NCBI RefSeq assembly: GCF_008373765.1
Contig: NZ_VUJW01000010.1
Location: 1 to 64,000, forward strand
Reading direction: 5' to 3'
Length of the DNA stretch: 64,000 nucleotides
Origin: Nocardioides antri
GTDB taxonomy: Bacteria; Actinomycetota; Actinomycetes; Propionibacteriales; Nocardioidaceae
The number at the start of each line of letters is the position of its first letter. Position 1 is the first letter of the stretch. A program made the translations under genes and the position numbers. Below are positions 6,831 to 14,979 of the stretch, in pieces. The notes under the pieces were generated by a model. It had not been told where the DNA came from, made no database searches, and saw only the letters and a list, made by a program, of their open reading frames with translations.

Positions 6831-8006
6831 TCAGGCAGGCTTGAGGGCCGGCTGGGTGGCGCCACCGCCGCCGAGGGCGGCCGCCATGCGCGTGACGGCC
6901 TCGGTGAGGACCTCGCTCGAGCAGGCGAAGTTCAGGCGCACGTGCCCCGCGCCGCCGGGCCCGAAGTCGGCCCCGTCGCTGACGGCGACCCGGGCGGCCT
7001 GCAGGAAGAACGCGGCGGGCGGGGCGGGCAGTTCCCACTTCCGGAGGTCGAGCCAGGCGACGTAGCCGGCGTCCGGGCGTCGGAAGCGGAGCCCCGGCAG
7101 CAGGTCGGAGCTCAGGCCCTCGAGCAGGCGCGCGTTGGCCTCGACCGCATCCAGGAGGTCGTCCAGCCACGGAGCACCCTCCCGGTAGGCGGCCTCCGCC
7201 GCTCGGAGGCCGAGGTGGCCGACGCCCCACGGGAGCTCGTGGGGGAGCCCGGACGGGATCACGGCGGGGTCAGCCGCCACGATGAGCGAGCACTTGAGCC
7301 CGGCGAGGTTCCAGGCCTTCGACGGGCTGTGCAGCGCGAGGCCGGTCGCGGCGGCGTTCTCGCTGACCGAGAGGTACGGCGTGAACTCCGTCCCTCGCGC
7401 GGTCAGTGGCGCGTGGATCTCGTCCGAGATCACGAGGGCGCCGTGCTCGGCCGCGAGGTCGGCGATCCGCAGCAGGTCGGCGTGTGGTGCGACGTGCCCG
7501 GTCGGGTTGTGCGGGTGGCAGAGGAGCAGCACCTTCGCGCCGGCTTCGAAGGCGTGTCCGATGCCGTCGATGTCCAGCCGGTATGCACCGCGGTCCTGCG
7601 CCAGGGGTACGTCGACGCACTCGGCGCCGGCCGCGGCGATCCACTTGTAGAAGGGCGGGTAGACCGGCGGCGTGACGACGACCTGCTGCCCGTGTGCGAG
7701 GAGCCTCATCAGCTCGGTGCCGCCGGTGGCGACGTCCGCACAGGCCTTGAAGGCTGCACCGGACGTCTCCCAGCCCCAGCGCTCGCGGGCGAAGCCGCCG
7801 AATGCCTCCGTGAGGCGTCCGATGTCACCGGCGTAGCCGGTGTCCGACTCCGCGATGGCCCGGTGCAGCTCACGGGCGATCGGAGCGGCCAGGTGCACGT
7901 CCATCTCGGCGACCGGCAGGGGCAGCACGTCCTCCGGGTAGGAGGTCCACTTGGCGCTCCGACGTTGCTGGAGCTCCTCCAGCGGCACGTTGAACAGGCT
8001 CTGCAT
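6831..8006 (-). CDS. MalY/PatB family PLP-dependent cystathionine beta-lyase
   Basis: A 391-residue fold-type I PLP enzyme. The start FNVPLEELQQRRSAKWTSYPEDVLPLPVAEMD is the classic MalY/PatB opening. Also present are HPHNPTGHV (NPTG at 167-170), ISDEIHAPL (Asp near 195 contacting the pyridine ring) and the Schiff-base lysine K230 in HSPSKAWNLAGLK. MalY-type enzymes cleave C-S bonds of cystathionine or S-substituted cysteines, giving pyruvate, ammonia and a thiol. It is divergent from the kinase gene with only 36 bp between, so promoters must overlap. It could instead act on a cysteine conjugate; sequence does not decide. Confidence 0.88.
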   Translation of the reverse strand: MQSLFNVPLEELQQRRSAKWTSYPEDVLPLPVAEMDVHLAAPIARELHRAIAESDTGYAGDIGRLTEAFGGFARERWGWETSGAAFKACADVATGGTELMRLLAHGQQVVVTPPVYPPFYKWIAAAGAECVDVPLAQDRGAYRLDIDGIGHAFEAGAKVLLLCHPHNPTGHVAPHADLLRIADLAAEHGALVISDEIHAPLTARGTEFTPYLSVSENAAATGLALHSPSKAWNLAGLKCSLIVAADPAVIPSGLPHELPWGVGHLGLRAAEAAYREGAPWLDDLLDAVEANARLLEGLSSDLLPGLRFRRPDAGYVAWLDLRKWELPAPPAAFFLQAARVAVSDGADFGPGGAGHVRLNFACSSEVLTEAVTRMAAALGGGGATQPALKPA

Positions 8007-8042
8007 GCTCCTAGCCTGTCAAGTGCGGTGCAGGATGGGGCG

Positions 8043-9299
8043 GTGACCCTCCTCGCCGACCGCTACCGACTCGGTGACCTGCTCGGCCGCGGTGGCGTCG
8101 CCGACGTCTACCGCGCACGGGACCAGGTGCTCGACCGCGACGTCGCGGTCAAGGTGCTGCGCGAGACCGTGGACGACGTCGATCGCGACCGGTTCATGGG
8201 TGAGGCCCGGCTGCTGGCGCGGCTGTCCCACCCGGGGCTCGTCACCGTGCTCGACACCGGCGTCTGGGGGATGCAGCCGTTCCTCGTGATGGAGCTCGTC
8301 GAGGGCTCCCCGCTGTCCGCTGCCCTCAGCGAGGGCCCGCTGCCCCTCGACCGCGTCGGGGACGTCGGTGCCCAGCTCGCCGCGGTCCTTGCCTACGCCC
8401 ATGCCCAGGACGTGGTCCACCGGGACGTGAAGCCGGCGAACGTGCTCCTCGGCCCGCGCGGCGAGCTGAAGCTCGCCGACTTCGGCATCGCCCGGCTCGT
8501 CGGCGACATGGTGCGCCACACGAAGACCGGGACGACCATCGGCACTCCTGCCTACGTGTCGCCCGAGCAGGCCAGGGGAGCGCCGGTCGGGCCGCCCACC
8601 GACGTCTACTCGCTCGGCCTGGTGCTGATCGAGGCCCTCACGGGTGAGCGCTGCTTCACGGGGACGCCGATCGAGTCCGCCCTCGCGCGGCTGCACCGGG
8701 CGCCCGACATCCCGGAGGACCTCCCTGCCGACTGGCGGGAGCTGCTCGCCGCCATGACCGCGATGGACCCGGCCGACCGGCCGACCGCAGCGGAGGTCGC
8801 CAGCCGGATCCAGGGCTCGGGGGCACCGCCGGCCGCCACCCGTGTCCTGGAGGTGGGTTCCGCGGTGGCTCCCGTGGGGGCGGCCGCCGTAGGCGCGGAC
8901 GACGCGCCGACCGAGCGCATGGACCCGTCGTCCGGGGCTGTTCCGGGCAGGTCGCTGAAGGCCGTGGCGGCGGTGGCCGCCGCCGCCCTGGTCGTCGTCG
9001 CGCTCTCGGTCGCTGGCCTCCTCCTCGGTGACGGGGCCCAAGACGACGACGGTCCCGGGCCGCCCGCGACGTCGCCCGCCACGACGGGCGACACCGAGCC
9101 GGAAGAGCAGGACACGGGCACGGTGTCCGACGGCGTGCAGGACGAGACGAGCCCTCCCGTCGACCAGCCGGACGACGGTGACGACCGGGAGAAGGACAAC
9201 AAGGACAAGGACAAGGGCGACGACAAGGACACGGACAAGGGCAAGGGTGAGGGCAACGATAAGAACAAGAACAAGGGCGGCGGCAAGGGCAAGGGCTAG
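8043..9299 (+). CDS. membrane-anchored Ser/Thr protein kinase (PknB-like)
   Basis: A 418-residue Hanks-type kinase. Motifs are GRGGVADVYRARD (glycine loop), K37 in VAVKVLR, HRDVKPANVLL (catalytic D128), DFGIARL (146-151), and GTPAYVSPEQARG (activation loop and P+1). The domain ends near residue 258. After a linker there is one membrane helix at about 306-328. The outside part is only about 90 residues: a Thr/Glu-rich stretch and then a highly repetitive Lys/Asp/Gly tail. No PASTA or other recognised sensor domain is present. The GTG at 8043 is the first start after the divergent promoter. The charged tail could bind teichoic acid or other anionic wall polymers, which is inference. Confidence 0.88.
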   Translation: MTLLADRYRLGDLLGRGGVADVYRARDQVLDRDVAVKVLRETVDDVDRDRFMGEARLLARLSHPGLVTVLDTGVWGMQPFLVMELVEGSPLSAALSEGPLPLDRVGDVGAQLAAVLAYAHAQDVVHRDVKPANVLLGPRGELKLADFGIARLVGDMVRHTKTGTTIGTPAYVSPEQARGAPVGPPTDVYSLGLVLIEALTGERCFTGTPIESALARLHRAPDIPEDLPADWRELLAAMTAMDPADRPTAAEVASRIQGSGAPPAATRVLEVGSAVAPVGAAAVGADDAPTERMDPSSGAVPGRSLKAVAAVAAAALVVVALSVAGLLLGDGAQDDDGPGPPATSPATTGDTEPEEQDTGTVSDGVQDETSPPVDQPDDGDDREKDNKDKDKGDDKDTDKGKGEGNDKNKNKGGGKGKG

Positions 9300-9374
9300 C
9301 CGGGCGATCGTCCGTTGTTCGGCCCCAGGCTGGATGCATCCGCACACCACGGGTACCGGTCCCCACACGGCAAA

Positions 9375-9436
9375 GTCGAGGCTGCAGACTCGACCTTTCC
9401 GAGGCCCCCGGGGTTGAGCCCAACGCCCTGGGGGCC
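9375..9436. terminator. two hairpins between the kinase and a remnant gene
   Basis: Hairpin one, GTCGAG (9375-9380) and CTCGAC (9389-9394), is flanked by AAA on the left and CTTT on the right and could work in both directions. Hairpin two has 11-bp arms at 9403-9413 and 9426-9436 with one mismatch. They lie between the plus-strand kinase and the minus-strand remnant that ends at 9445. Terminator function is inferred from position. Confidence 0.5.
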
Positions 9437-9444
9437 GACCCTTG

Positions 9445-9783
9445 TCACCCCCCGGTCAGGTTGCGCCCTCGCCGGTTGCTCGCGGCGATGAACGCGGCCT
9501 CCTCGGCGGCGTCGATCAGGTAGGTCCAGCGGATCCGGCCGCGCGGCACGTAGACGAGGTCGATGGCGAGCACGTGCCGGCCGTCGCGATGCCGAGCCGC
9601 CGCGCATGGGGCCAGTCCTCCGGCGTACCGGCTTTCCACTGCACGTAGCCGACCGCGGTCAGCAGCCGGCGACGGTGTACTCCAGCCAGCGGTCGGTCTT
9701 CGGGCCGAACACCGCCTCGAAGCTGCGGACGGAGAGCAGCGGCCAGAGACCACCGATGCCGCCGCTCCCGATGTGCGCCGTCG
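9445..9783 (-). pseudogene. frameshifted small conserved actinobacterial protein
   Basis: Three reading frames must be joined to recover one protein. Frame one reads GLWPLLSVRSFEAVFGPKTD then RWLEYTVAGC and stops at 9659-9661. Frame two continues as LLTAVGYVQWKAGTPEDW and PHARRLGIATAGT. Frame three ends VLAIDLVYVPRGRIRWTYLI and DAAEEAAFIAASNRR, stopping at 9445. Each junction (near 9662-9668 and 9571-9576) is explained by loss of one base. No start codon follows the in-frame TAG upstream. The pieces together resemble a short conserved actinobacterial membrane-type protein I cannot name. It is either a decayed gene or two sequencing indels. Confidence 0.6.
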
Positions 9784-9784
9784 G

Positions 9785-10543
9785 CTACTTGGCCTTCCTC
9801 TTCGCGGCCTTGCGCTGGGCGCGCAGGCGGCGCTCCTCGGCGTACGCCGCAGCCGCCTCCTCGATGGTGGGCGCCGAGCCGCCGTACTTCTGGGGCAGCC
9901 ACCAGGCGCCTTCGGGACGGTCCTCCTCGGCGAGGATCAGCCGCTCCAGCATGGACTCCATCCGCGAGCGCAGCTCCGCGGTCTCGGCGACCGGGTCCTC
10001 GCCGGTGGGGCGCATCGGCTCACCGACCTCGATGCCGATCCGCTGGTGCCGCGACAGGTCGACCTTGCGGCCCTTGGTGAAGATCCGGTGGGTGCCCCAG
10101 AGGACGATGGGGATCAGGGGTACGTCTGCGCGTGCTGCGATCCGCACGGCGCCTGTCTTGAGGTCCTTGATCAGGAAGCTCTGCGAGATCGTGCTCTCGG
10201 GGAAGATCCCGACGACCTCGCCCGCGCGGAGCGCGCTCTCGGCCCGCTCCATCGACTCCAGGCCGGCCGAGCGGTCGACGCTGATGTGCTTGAAGGTCCG
10301 CATCACCGGTCCGCCGACCGGGTGGTCGAAGACCTCCTTCTTCGCCATGAACCGGGTCAGCCGGCCCTGGCGCTCGCCGGGGAAGCCGGCCATCACGTAG
10401 TCGACGTACGACAGGTGGTTGATCGCGAGCAGGGCGCCGCCCTCGCGCGGGATGTTCTCCACGCCGGTCATGGTGATCTTCATGTCGCTGAGGCGGAACC
10501 ACGCCTTCGCGGCGGCGATGGTGATGGGGTAGGTGATGTCCAC
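9785..10543 (-). CDS. 1-acylglycerol-3-phosphate O-acyltransferase (PlsC-like)
   Basis: A 252-residue PlsC-type acyltransferase. It has the catalytic motif INHLSYVDY (H43 and D48 of the NHx4D motif) and the lysophosphatidate-binding block VVGIFPESTISQSF, followed by PLIPIVLWGTHRIF. These enzymes move an acyl chain from acyl-CoA or ACP to lysophosphatidic acid at the membrane. The C-terminal 50 residues are Glu/Arg/Ala-rich and end in a Lys/Arg run (KAAKRKAK), a possible membrane-surface or nucleic-acid contact. It is 9 bp downstream of the SRPBCC gene and probably cotranscribed. Confidence 0.85.
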   Translation of the reverse strand: MDITYPITIAAAKAWFRLSDMKITMTGVENIPREGGALLAINHLSYVDYVMAGFPGERQGRLTRFMAKKEVFDHPVGGPVMRTFKHISVDRSAGLESMERAESALRAGEVVGIFPESTISQSFLIKDLKTGAVRIAARADVPLIPIVLWGTHRIFTKGRKVDLSRHQRIGIEVGEPMRPTGEDPVAETAELRSRMESMLERLILAEEDRPEGAWWLPQKYGGSAPTIEEAAAAYAEERRLRAQRKAAKRKAK

Positions 10544-10552
10544 GACGCCGTC

Positions 10553-10972
10553 CTACTTCTTGACCGCGCGGACCAGGAGCCGCAGCAGGACGGTCGCGAT
10601 CGTCTTGGCGACGGCCTTCTCGGCCAGCGGGAGCCGCTGGTCGGCGGAGATCGACCACGCGATCTGGGTGCCCTCACCGACCGGCGAGAGCTCGACGAGG
10701 CCGCGGTAGTTCTTCAGCGGTGCCCCGGCGAGCGCCTTGTAGCCGAGCGCGGTGCCGGGATCGAACCGGGTGATCTCCTCGATGACCGCAGGCGCCGGGC
10801 CGGCCGCCGCGATCTTGCGGACCGCGCCGACGCCGTTGCGCTCGGCCACGCCTTCCTTGGTGACGGTGACGGTGACGCCCGGGCCCCAGGACGACATCGC
10901 CTCGTGGTCGGCGAGCACCGCCCAGACCTGGTCGGGTGGGACGGGAACGACGGCAGTGGCTACGGCACGCAT
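10553..10972 (-). CDS. SRPBCC family protein
   Basis: A 139-residue START/Bet v1-like (polyketide cyclase/dehydrase, SRPBCC) protein. The opening VPVPPDQVWAVLADHEAMSSWGPG is the typical first strand and helix, and VGEGTQIAWSISADQ with a long C-terminal helix closes the cavity. Such proteins bind hydrophobic ligands, sometimes acting as cyclases or lipid carriers. The neighbouring PlsC acyltransferase suggests a lipid-related role, which is inference. The ATG at 10972 lies just after the TetR gene on the same strand. Confidence 0.78.
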   Translation of the reverse strand: MRAVATAVVPVPPDQVWAVLADHEAMSSWGPGVTVTVTKEGVAERNGVGAVRKIAAAGPAPAVIEEITRFDPGTALGYKALAGAPLKNYRGLVELSPVGEGTQIAWSISADQRLPLAEKAVAKTIATVLLRLLVRAVKK

Positions 10973-10994
10973 GTCGCGCACAGTAGCGGCCTCG

Positions 10995-11597
10995 TCACTC
11001 GGCCGGTCTGGAGCGGTCGAGCAGCGAACGCAGCAGGTCGACCAGGCTGGTGACCGGCAGCTCGGGGTCGAAGGCGCGCTGGACGCCCAGCCCGATGCCG
11101 AGCGACAGCAGCTGGACGGCGGCATCCTCCGCAGGGAGGGGGAGCGTCAGCCCGAGGTCGGTGGCCTGCTGCTCGATCAGGTCGGCGACGGCCGCGGTGA
11201 GCTCCCGACGCCGGCCGGCGAGGGCCTGGTCGATGCCCTTCACGTGGCGGTTGCTGGTCGCGAACTCGACCTCGAGCGCGGTCCAGCCGACGTCGCCGAT
11301 GTTGTCCTCGGCCCAGCGGGCGAACGCCTCGATCCGCTCCTCGGCGGTCTCGGCGTCCCTCACCGCCGCCGCGAGCGACATCGCCCGCTCCAGGTGCAGC
11401 ACGTCGAGCACGGCGAGGCCGAGCTCGTGCTTGGTGGCGAAGTTCGAGTAGACGGCTCCCTTGGAGAACCCCGCCTCGGCGGCCACCTTGTCGAGCGAGG
11501 TCGCGTTGTAGCCGTCCGACAGGAACAGCCGGTGGGCGGTCTCCACCAGGCGCTCGCGCGTCTGCGCGTGCGACTCCTTGCGCGTGACCCTGCCCAC
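10995..11597 (-). CDS. TetR family transcriptional regulator
   Basis: A 200-residue TetR protein with helix-turn-helix at about residues 10-58 (SHAQTRERLVETAHRLFLSD, TSLDKVAAEAGFSKGAVYSNFATKHEL). The C-terminal domain resembles the TetR_C group often linked to lipid catabolism. It is divergent from the patatin, monooxygenase and SDR operon, with a 14-bp palindrome (11628-11641) between the two starts. The simplest reading is that it represses that operon and itself. It may also drive the SRPBCC and PlsC genes behind it. Confidence 0.87.
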   Translation of the reverse strand: MGRVTRKESHAQTRERLVETAHRLFLSDGYNATSLDKVAAEAGFSKGAVYSNFATKHELGLAVLDVLHLERAMSLAAAVRDAETAEERIEAFARWAEDNIGDVGWTALEVEFATSNRHVKGIDQALAGRRRELTAAVADLIEQQATDLGLTLPLPAEDAAVQLLSLGIGLGVQRAFDPELPVTSLVDLLRSLLDRSRPAE

Positions 11598-11627
11598 GGC
11601 GACAGGATAGCGGCCTGGGGTACCGCT

Positions 11628-11641
11628 GGTATTCGAATACC
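11628..11641. promoter_or_regulatory. 14-bp perfect palindrome, TetR operator
   Basis: GGTATTCGAATACC is fully self-complementary. It sits 30 bp from the TetR start and 15 bp from the patatin start. A binding protein here would block both divergent promoters. Confidence 0.72.
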
Positions 11642-11656
11642 GTTAGTATCCGAAAC

Positions 11657-12628
11657 ATGACGCAGCGACGCGCGCTCGCCATCGGCTGCGGCGGCACCCT
11701 CGGCTTCACCTGGACCGCGGTGGCCCTCCGCTGCCTCGAGGAGCAGCTCGACTGGGACGCCCGGAACGCCGACGTCCTGCTCGGCACCTCTGCCGGCGCG
11801 GAGGTCGTCGCTGCTCTCGGGTTGGGCCGCACGCCGCAGGACCTGCTCGACGCGCTCGCCTCCGAGGACGGCGCCGACCCACTCCTGGCGCGCCACCTGG
11901 CCATCCACCCCGGCCACCTGCCCCCGCTCCCGGCGCCGGGGCTGCCCGGGCTCGGACTGGTCCGCAGCGGCATCCGGCAGCGGTCGGCGTACGCCGCGCT
12001 CGCAGGTCTCCTCCCGCGCGGCCGCGGTGACGCCACCTGGCTGAGGGAGTACGGCGACGCGCTGGCCGGTCCCGACGGCTGGGCCGGTCACCCGGCGACC
12101 TGGACCGTGGCGGCGGAGGTCGCGACCGGCGAACGGGTCGCCTTCGGCTCGCCCGGCGCACCGCGGGCCGGCCTCGGCGAGGCGGTCGCCGCCTCGTGGG
12201 CGATCCCGGGCTGGTTCCCGCCGGTCGAGATCGCCGGCCGGCGGTTCATCGACGGCGGCGCCGTCTCGTCGGTCTCCGCCGACCTGCTCGCCGACCTGCC
12301 GCTGGACGAGGTGGTCGTGGTCGCCCCGATGACCTCGGAGGGCGGAGCGCCGGCGCGCGGCGTCGAGCGGGTCGAGCGGCTGCTCCGATCCGCGATGACC
12401 CGCGGCCTCGACCGCGAGGTCGCGACCCTCCGGGCCGCCGGCATCCGGGTGATCCGGGTCGAGCCCGGACCCGACGAGCTGGCCGCCATGGGCCCCAACT
12501 TCATGGACCTGTCCCGACGCGAGGCGACGCTCGCCGCCGCCCGCGCGCACGTCCCGGGCCGGGTCGCCGCCGCGATCCGGGTCTCGACAGGCTCGACCAC
12601 CAGCCGCGACGAAGGAGCATCCGCATGA
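11657..12628 (+). CDS. patatin-like phospholipase/esterase
   Basis: A 323-residue patatin-family hydrolase. The oxyanion glycine loop is IGCGGTLGFTWTAVAL, the nucleophile elbow is LLGTSAGAEV (S45), and the catalytic aspartate lies in RRFIDGGAVSS (D198). The family hydrolyses acyl esters of phospholipids and related molecules with a Ser-Asp dyad. The C-terminal end, VSTGSTTS, is encoded by a short REP-like repeat (12580-12601), suggesting that the natural end of the protein was altered. It overlaps the monooxygenase start by 4 bp, so the three-gene operon is tightly coupled. A role in cleaving the ester made by a Baeyer-Villiger reaction is plausible. Confidence 0.83.
   Translation: MTQRRALAIGCGGTLGFTWTAVALRCLEEQLDWDARNADVLLGTSAGAEVVAALGLGRTPQDLLDALASEDGADPLLARHLAIHPGHLPPLPAPGLPGLGLVRSGIRQRSAYAALAGLLPRGRGDATWLREYGDALAGPDGWAGHPATWTVAAEVATGERVAFGSPGAPRAGLGEAVAASWAIPGWFPPVEIAGRRFIDGGAVSSVSADLLADLPLDEVVVVAPMTSEGGAPARGVERVERLLRSAMTRGLDREVATLRAAGIRVIRVEPGPDELAAMGPNFMDLSRREATLAAARAHVPGRVAAAIRVSTGSTTSRDEGASA
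12580..12601. repeat. REP-like short repeat inside the 3' end of the patatin gene
   Basis: The core GTCTCGACAGGCTCGACCAC (inside 12580-12601) is the reverse-complement type of the sequence at 33441-33465 and resembles that at 14099-14121. It is read through in frame as VSTGSTTS, immediately before the gene's stop codon. Confidence 0.5.
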
Positions 12629-14139
12629 CCCGGTCGAACGCAGGGCACCACGAGGTCGTCGTCATCGGAGCCGGGATCTCCGGCATCGCCGCAGCCATCA
12701 AGCTGCGGGAGGCCGGCCTGACCGGCACGGACGACGTGGTCATCCTCGAGAAGGCCGAGACCTACGGTGGCACGTGGCGGGCCAACACCTACCCCGGCTG
12801 CGCGTGCGACGTCCCCTCGGGCCTCTACTCGTTCTCGTTCGCGCCCAACAGCGACTGGTCGCGGGTCTACGGCACGCAGCCGGAGATCCTCGCGTACGTC
12901 GACCGGGTCGCCCGGGACCACGGGCTGGAGGAGGTCACGCGGTTCGGCGTGGAGGTGCTCGGCGCGTCGTGGGACGGCGAGCAGTGGCGCGTGGAGACGA
13001 CCCACGGCGAGCTCACCGCGCGCTTCCTCGTCGCCGCGGCCGGTCCGTGGAACGAGCCCAAGATCCCCGACCTGCCGGGCCTGGCGGACTTCCCCGGCGA
13101 GGTCTGGCACTCCGCGCGCTGGAACCACGACTTCGACCTCGACGGCAAGCGGGTCGCCGTGATCGGCACCGGCGCCTCGGCCGTCCAGTTCGTGCCGGAG
13201 ATCCAGGAGCAGGTCGCCGACCTGCACCTCTTCCAGCGCACCGCGCACTGGGTGCTCCCGAAGGTCGACCATCCCGTGCCGGCCGCGGAGAAGTGGGTGA
13301 AGCGCCGCATCCCGCTCCTCGACCGGACGCTGACCGCGGTCGAGTATGCCGCGATGGAGGGCGTCGGGACGGCGTTCCACCACCCGCGCCCGTTCATGCA
13401 CGCGCTGCAGAAGGTCGGCGAGGCCTACCTGCGGGCCGCGGTCCGCGACAAGGCGCTGCGGGAGAAGCTGACGCCGGACTACCTGCTCGGGTGCAAGCGG
13501 ATCCTGTTCTCCAACAGCTACCTGCAGTCGCTCACGCGGCCGAACGTCGAGGTCCACGCGACCGGGGTCGCCCGGGTCGAGGGCTCCACCGTAGTCGGCG
13601 CCGACGGCAGCACGGCCGAGGTCGACGCGATCATCCTCGGCACCGGCTTCCACATCCTCGACATGCCGGTGGCCGACCGGCTGCGCGGCGCCGACGGCCG
13701 CACGCTGGCCGAGCACTGGGCCGGCTCGCCCGAGGCCTACCTCGGGACGGTCGTCGCAGGGTTCCCCAACGCGTTCCTCGTGCTCGGCCCCAGCCTCGGC
13801 ACCGGCCACAGCTCGGCGTTCACCATCGCCGAGGCCCAGGTCGCGATGATCGTCGACGCGGTCACGACAGCCCGCGGGCAGGGATGGGCCGCGCTCGCCA
13901 TACGTCCCGAGACGCAGACGGCGTACGTCGACGAGGTGCAGGCCGCGCTCGCCGGCACCGCCTACACCGCGACGAGCTGCCACTCCTACTACATCGACGC
14001 CAACGGCCGGAACAGCTTCAGCTGGCCCTGGTCGACCGGCGCGCTCGTCCGCCGGGTCAGCCGCTTCAACCCCGCCGACTTCGAGATCACCAGGATCCCG
14101 CTCGTCGAGCCCGTCGAGACCCTGGAGGTCACCTCATGA
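12625..14139 (+). CDS. flavin-containing monooxygenase, Baeyer-Villiger type
   Basis: A 504-residue FAD/NADPH monooxygenase. It has GAGISG (residues 15-20) for FAD, YGGTWRANTYPGCACDVPSG, the Baeyer-Villiger fingerprint FPGEVWHSARW (156-166), and a second Rossmann loop VIGTGASAVQ for NADPH. The family inserts oxygen next to a ketone to give an ester or lactone, or oxidises N or S atoms. GAAGGAG lies before the ATG at 12625, which overlaps the patatin stop. Hydrolase, monooxygenase and SDR in one operon resemble in content the mycobacterial lipR-mymA-sadH set. The last residues, LVEPVETLEV, look repeat-derived. Confidence 0.88.
   Translation: MTRSNAGHHEVVVIGAGISGIAAAIKLREAGLTGTDDVVILEKAETYGGTWRANTYPGCACDVPSGLYSFSFAPNSDWSRVYGTQPEILAYVDRVARDHGLEEVTRFGVEVLGASWDGEQWRVETTHGELTARFLVAAAGPWNEPKIPDLPGLADFPGEVWHSARWNHDFDLDGKRVAVIGTGASAVQFVPEIQEQVADLHLFQRTAHWVLPKVDHPVPAAEKWVKRRIPLLDRTLTAVEYAAMEGVGTAFHHPRPFMHALQKVGEAYLRAAVRDKALREKLTPDYLLGCKRILFSNSYLQSLTRPNVEVHATGVARVEGSTVVGADGSTAEVDAIILGTGFHILDMPVADRLRGADGRTLAEHWAGSPEAYLGTVVAGFPNAFLVLGPSLGTGHSSAFTIAEAQVAMIVDAVTTARGQGWAALAIRPETQTAYVDEVQAALAGTAYTATSCHSYYIDANGRNSFSWPWSTGALVRRVSRFNPADFEITRIPLVEPVETLEVTS
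14099..14121. repeat. REP-like repeat at the 3' end of the monooxygenase gene
   Basis: GTCGAGCCCGTCGAGACC is one base from the short repeat core seen at 33441-33465. It is translated as LVEPVET near the C-terminus. It could be chance in GC-rich coding DNA, but the same kind of sequence ends the gene before it. Confidence 0.4.
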
Positions 14140-14978
14140 GCCGCTACCCGAAGATCGACCTCGACGGCGCCCTCGTCGCCATCACCGGCGCCGCGCGGGG
14201 GATCGGGCTCGCCACCGCGAAGGAGTTCGTCGCCGCCGGGGCGAGGGTCGCGCTCGGTGACCTCGACGACGCCCTCGTCAAGGAGGCCGCAGGCGGGCTC
14301 GGCGCGAGGGCCAGCGGCCACCGGCTCGACGTGAGCGACAAGGAGTCGTACGCCGGCTTCCTCGCGGCCGCCGAGGCTCAGCACGGCCGTCCGGTCGACG
14401 TGCTCGTCAACAACGCCGGCGTGATGCCCAACGCGCCGTTCCTCGAGCAGGAGGACCGGATCGACCGGCTCACGATGGACGTCAACGTCTACGGCGTCAT
14501 CCACGGCATGCGGCTCGTGCTGCCGGCGATGGTCGAGCGCGGTCGGGGCCACGTCGTCAACGTCGCTTCGCTGGCGGGCAAGTTCCCCCTGAAGGGACTC
14601 GCCGTCTACAACGCCAGCAAGTTCGCCGTGGTCGGCCTGACCGCGGCCACCCGGCTCGAGCTGGAGGGCACCGGCGTCTCGATCACCGCCGTGCTGCCGA
14701 GCGCCGTCCGGACGGAGCTGTCCTCGGGCATCGACTTCGGGATGCTGCCCGCGGTCGACCCGGAGGACATCGCGGAGGCAGTGGTCAAGTCGGTCCGCAG
14801 TCGGCGCGCCGAGATCGCCGTCCCGTCGTACGTCGGCGCGGCGACCAAGGCTGCGCCGCTGGTGCCGGAGGGCGTGATGCGCCGGCTCCGGAACCTGGCG
14901 CACGACGACGCCGCGATCACCCGCGTCGACGACGACGTGCGCCGGGTCTACCTCGACCGGATCGAGAACCAGCGGTGA
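14136..14978 (+). CDS. short-chain dehydrogenase/reductase
   Basis: A 280-residue classical SDR. Cofactor loop ITGAARGIGLA (TGxxxGxG), NNAGV, catalytic Ser in VNVASLAGKFP, and YNASK (Tyr-x-x-x-Lys). The C-terminal region VDPEDIAEAVVKSVRSRRAEIAVPSYV is usual in SDRs of mycobacterial lipid operons. It overlaps the monooxygenase stop (ATGA). It probably interconverts the alcohol and the ketone substrate of that monooxygenase. The stop is 1 bp from the end of the convergent LLM gene. Confidence 0.86.
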   Translation: MSRYPKIDLDGALVAITGAARGIGLATAKEFVAAGARVALGDLDDALVKEAAGGLGARASGHRLDVSDKESYAGFLAAAEAQHGRPVDVLVNNAGVMPNAPFLEQEDRIDRLTMDVNVYGVIHGMRLVLPAMVERGRGHVVNVASLAGKFPLKGLAVYNASKFAVVGLTAATRLELEGTGVSITAVLPSAVRTELSSGIDFGMLPAVDPEDIAEAVVKSVRSRRAEIAVPSYVGAATKAAPLVPEGVMRRLRNLAHDDAAITRVDDDVRRVYLDRIENQR

Positions 14979-14979
14979 C

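Noticed and set aside
6810-8042. Upstream extension of the kinase frame to 829 residues
   Set aside because: The first 411 codons are antisense to the MalY-type gene; the kinase domain begins right after GTG 8043.
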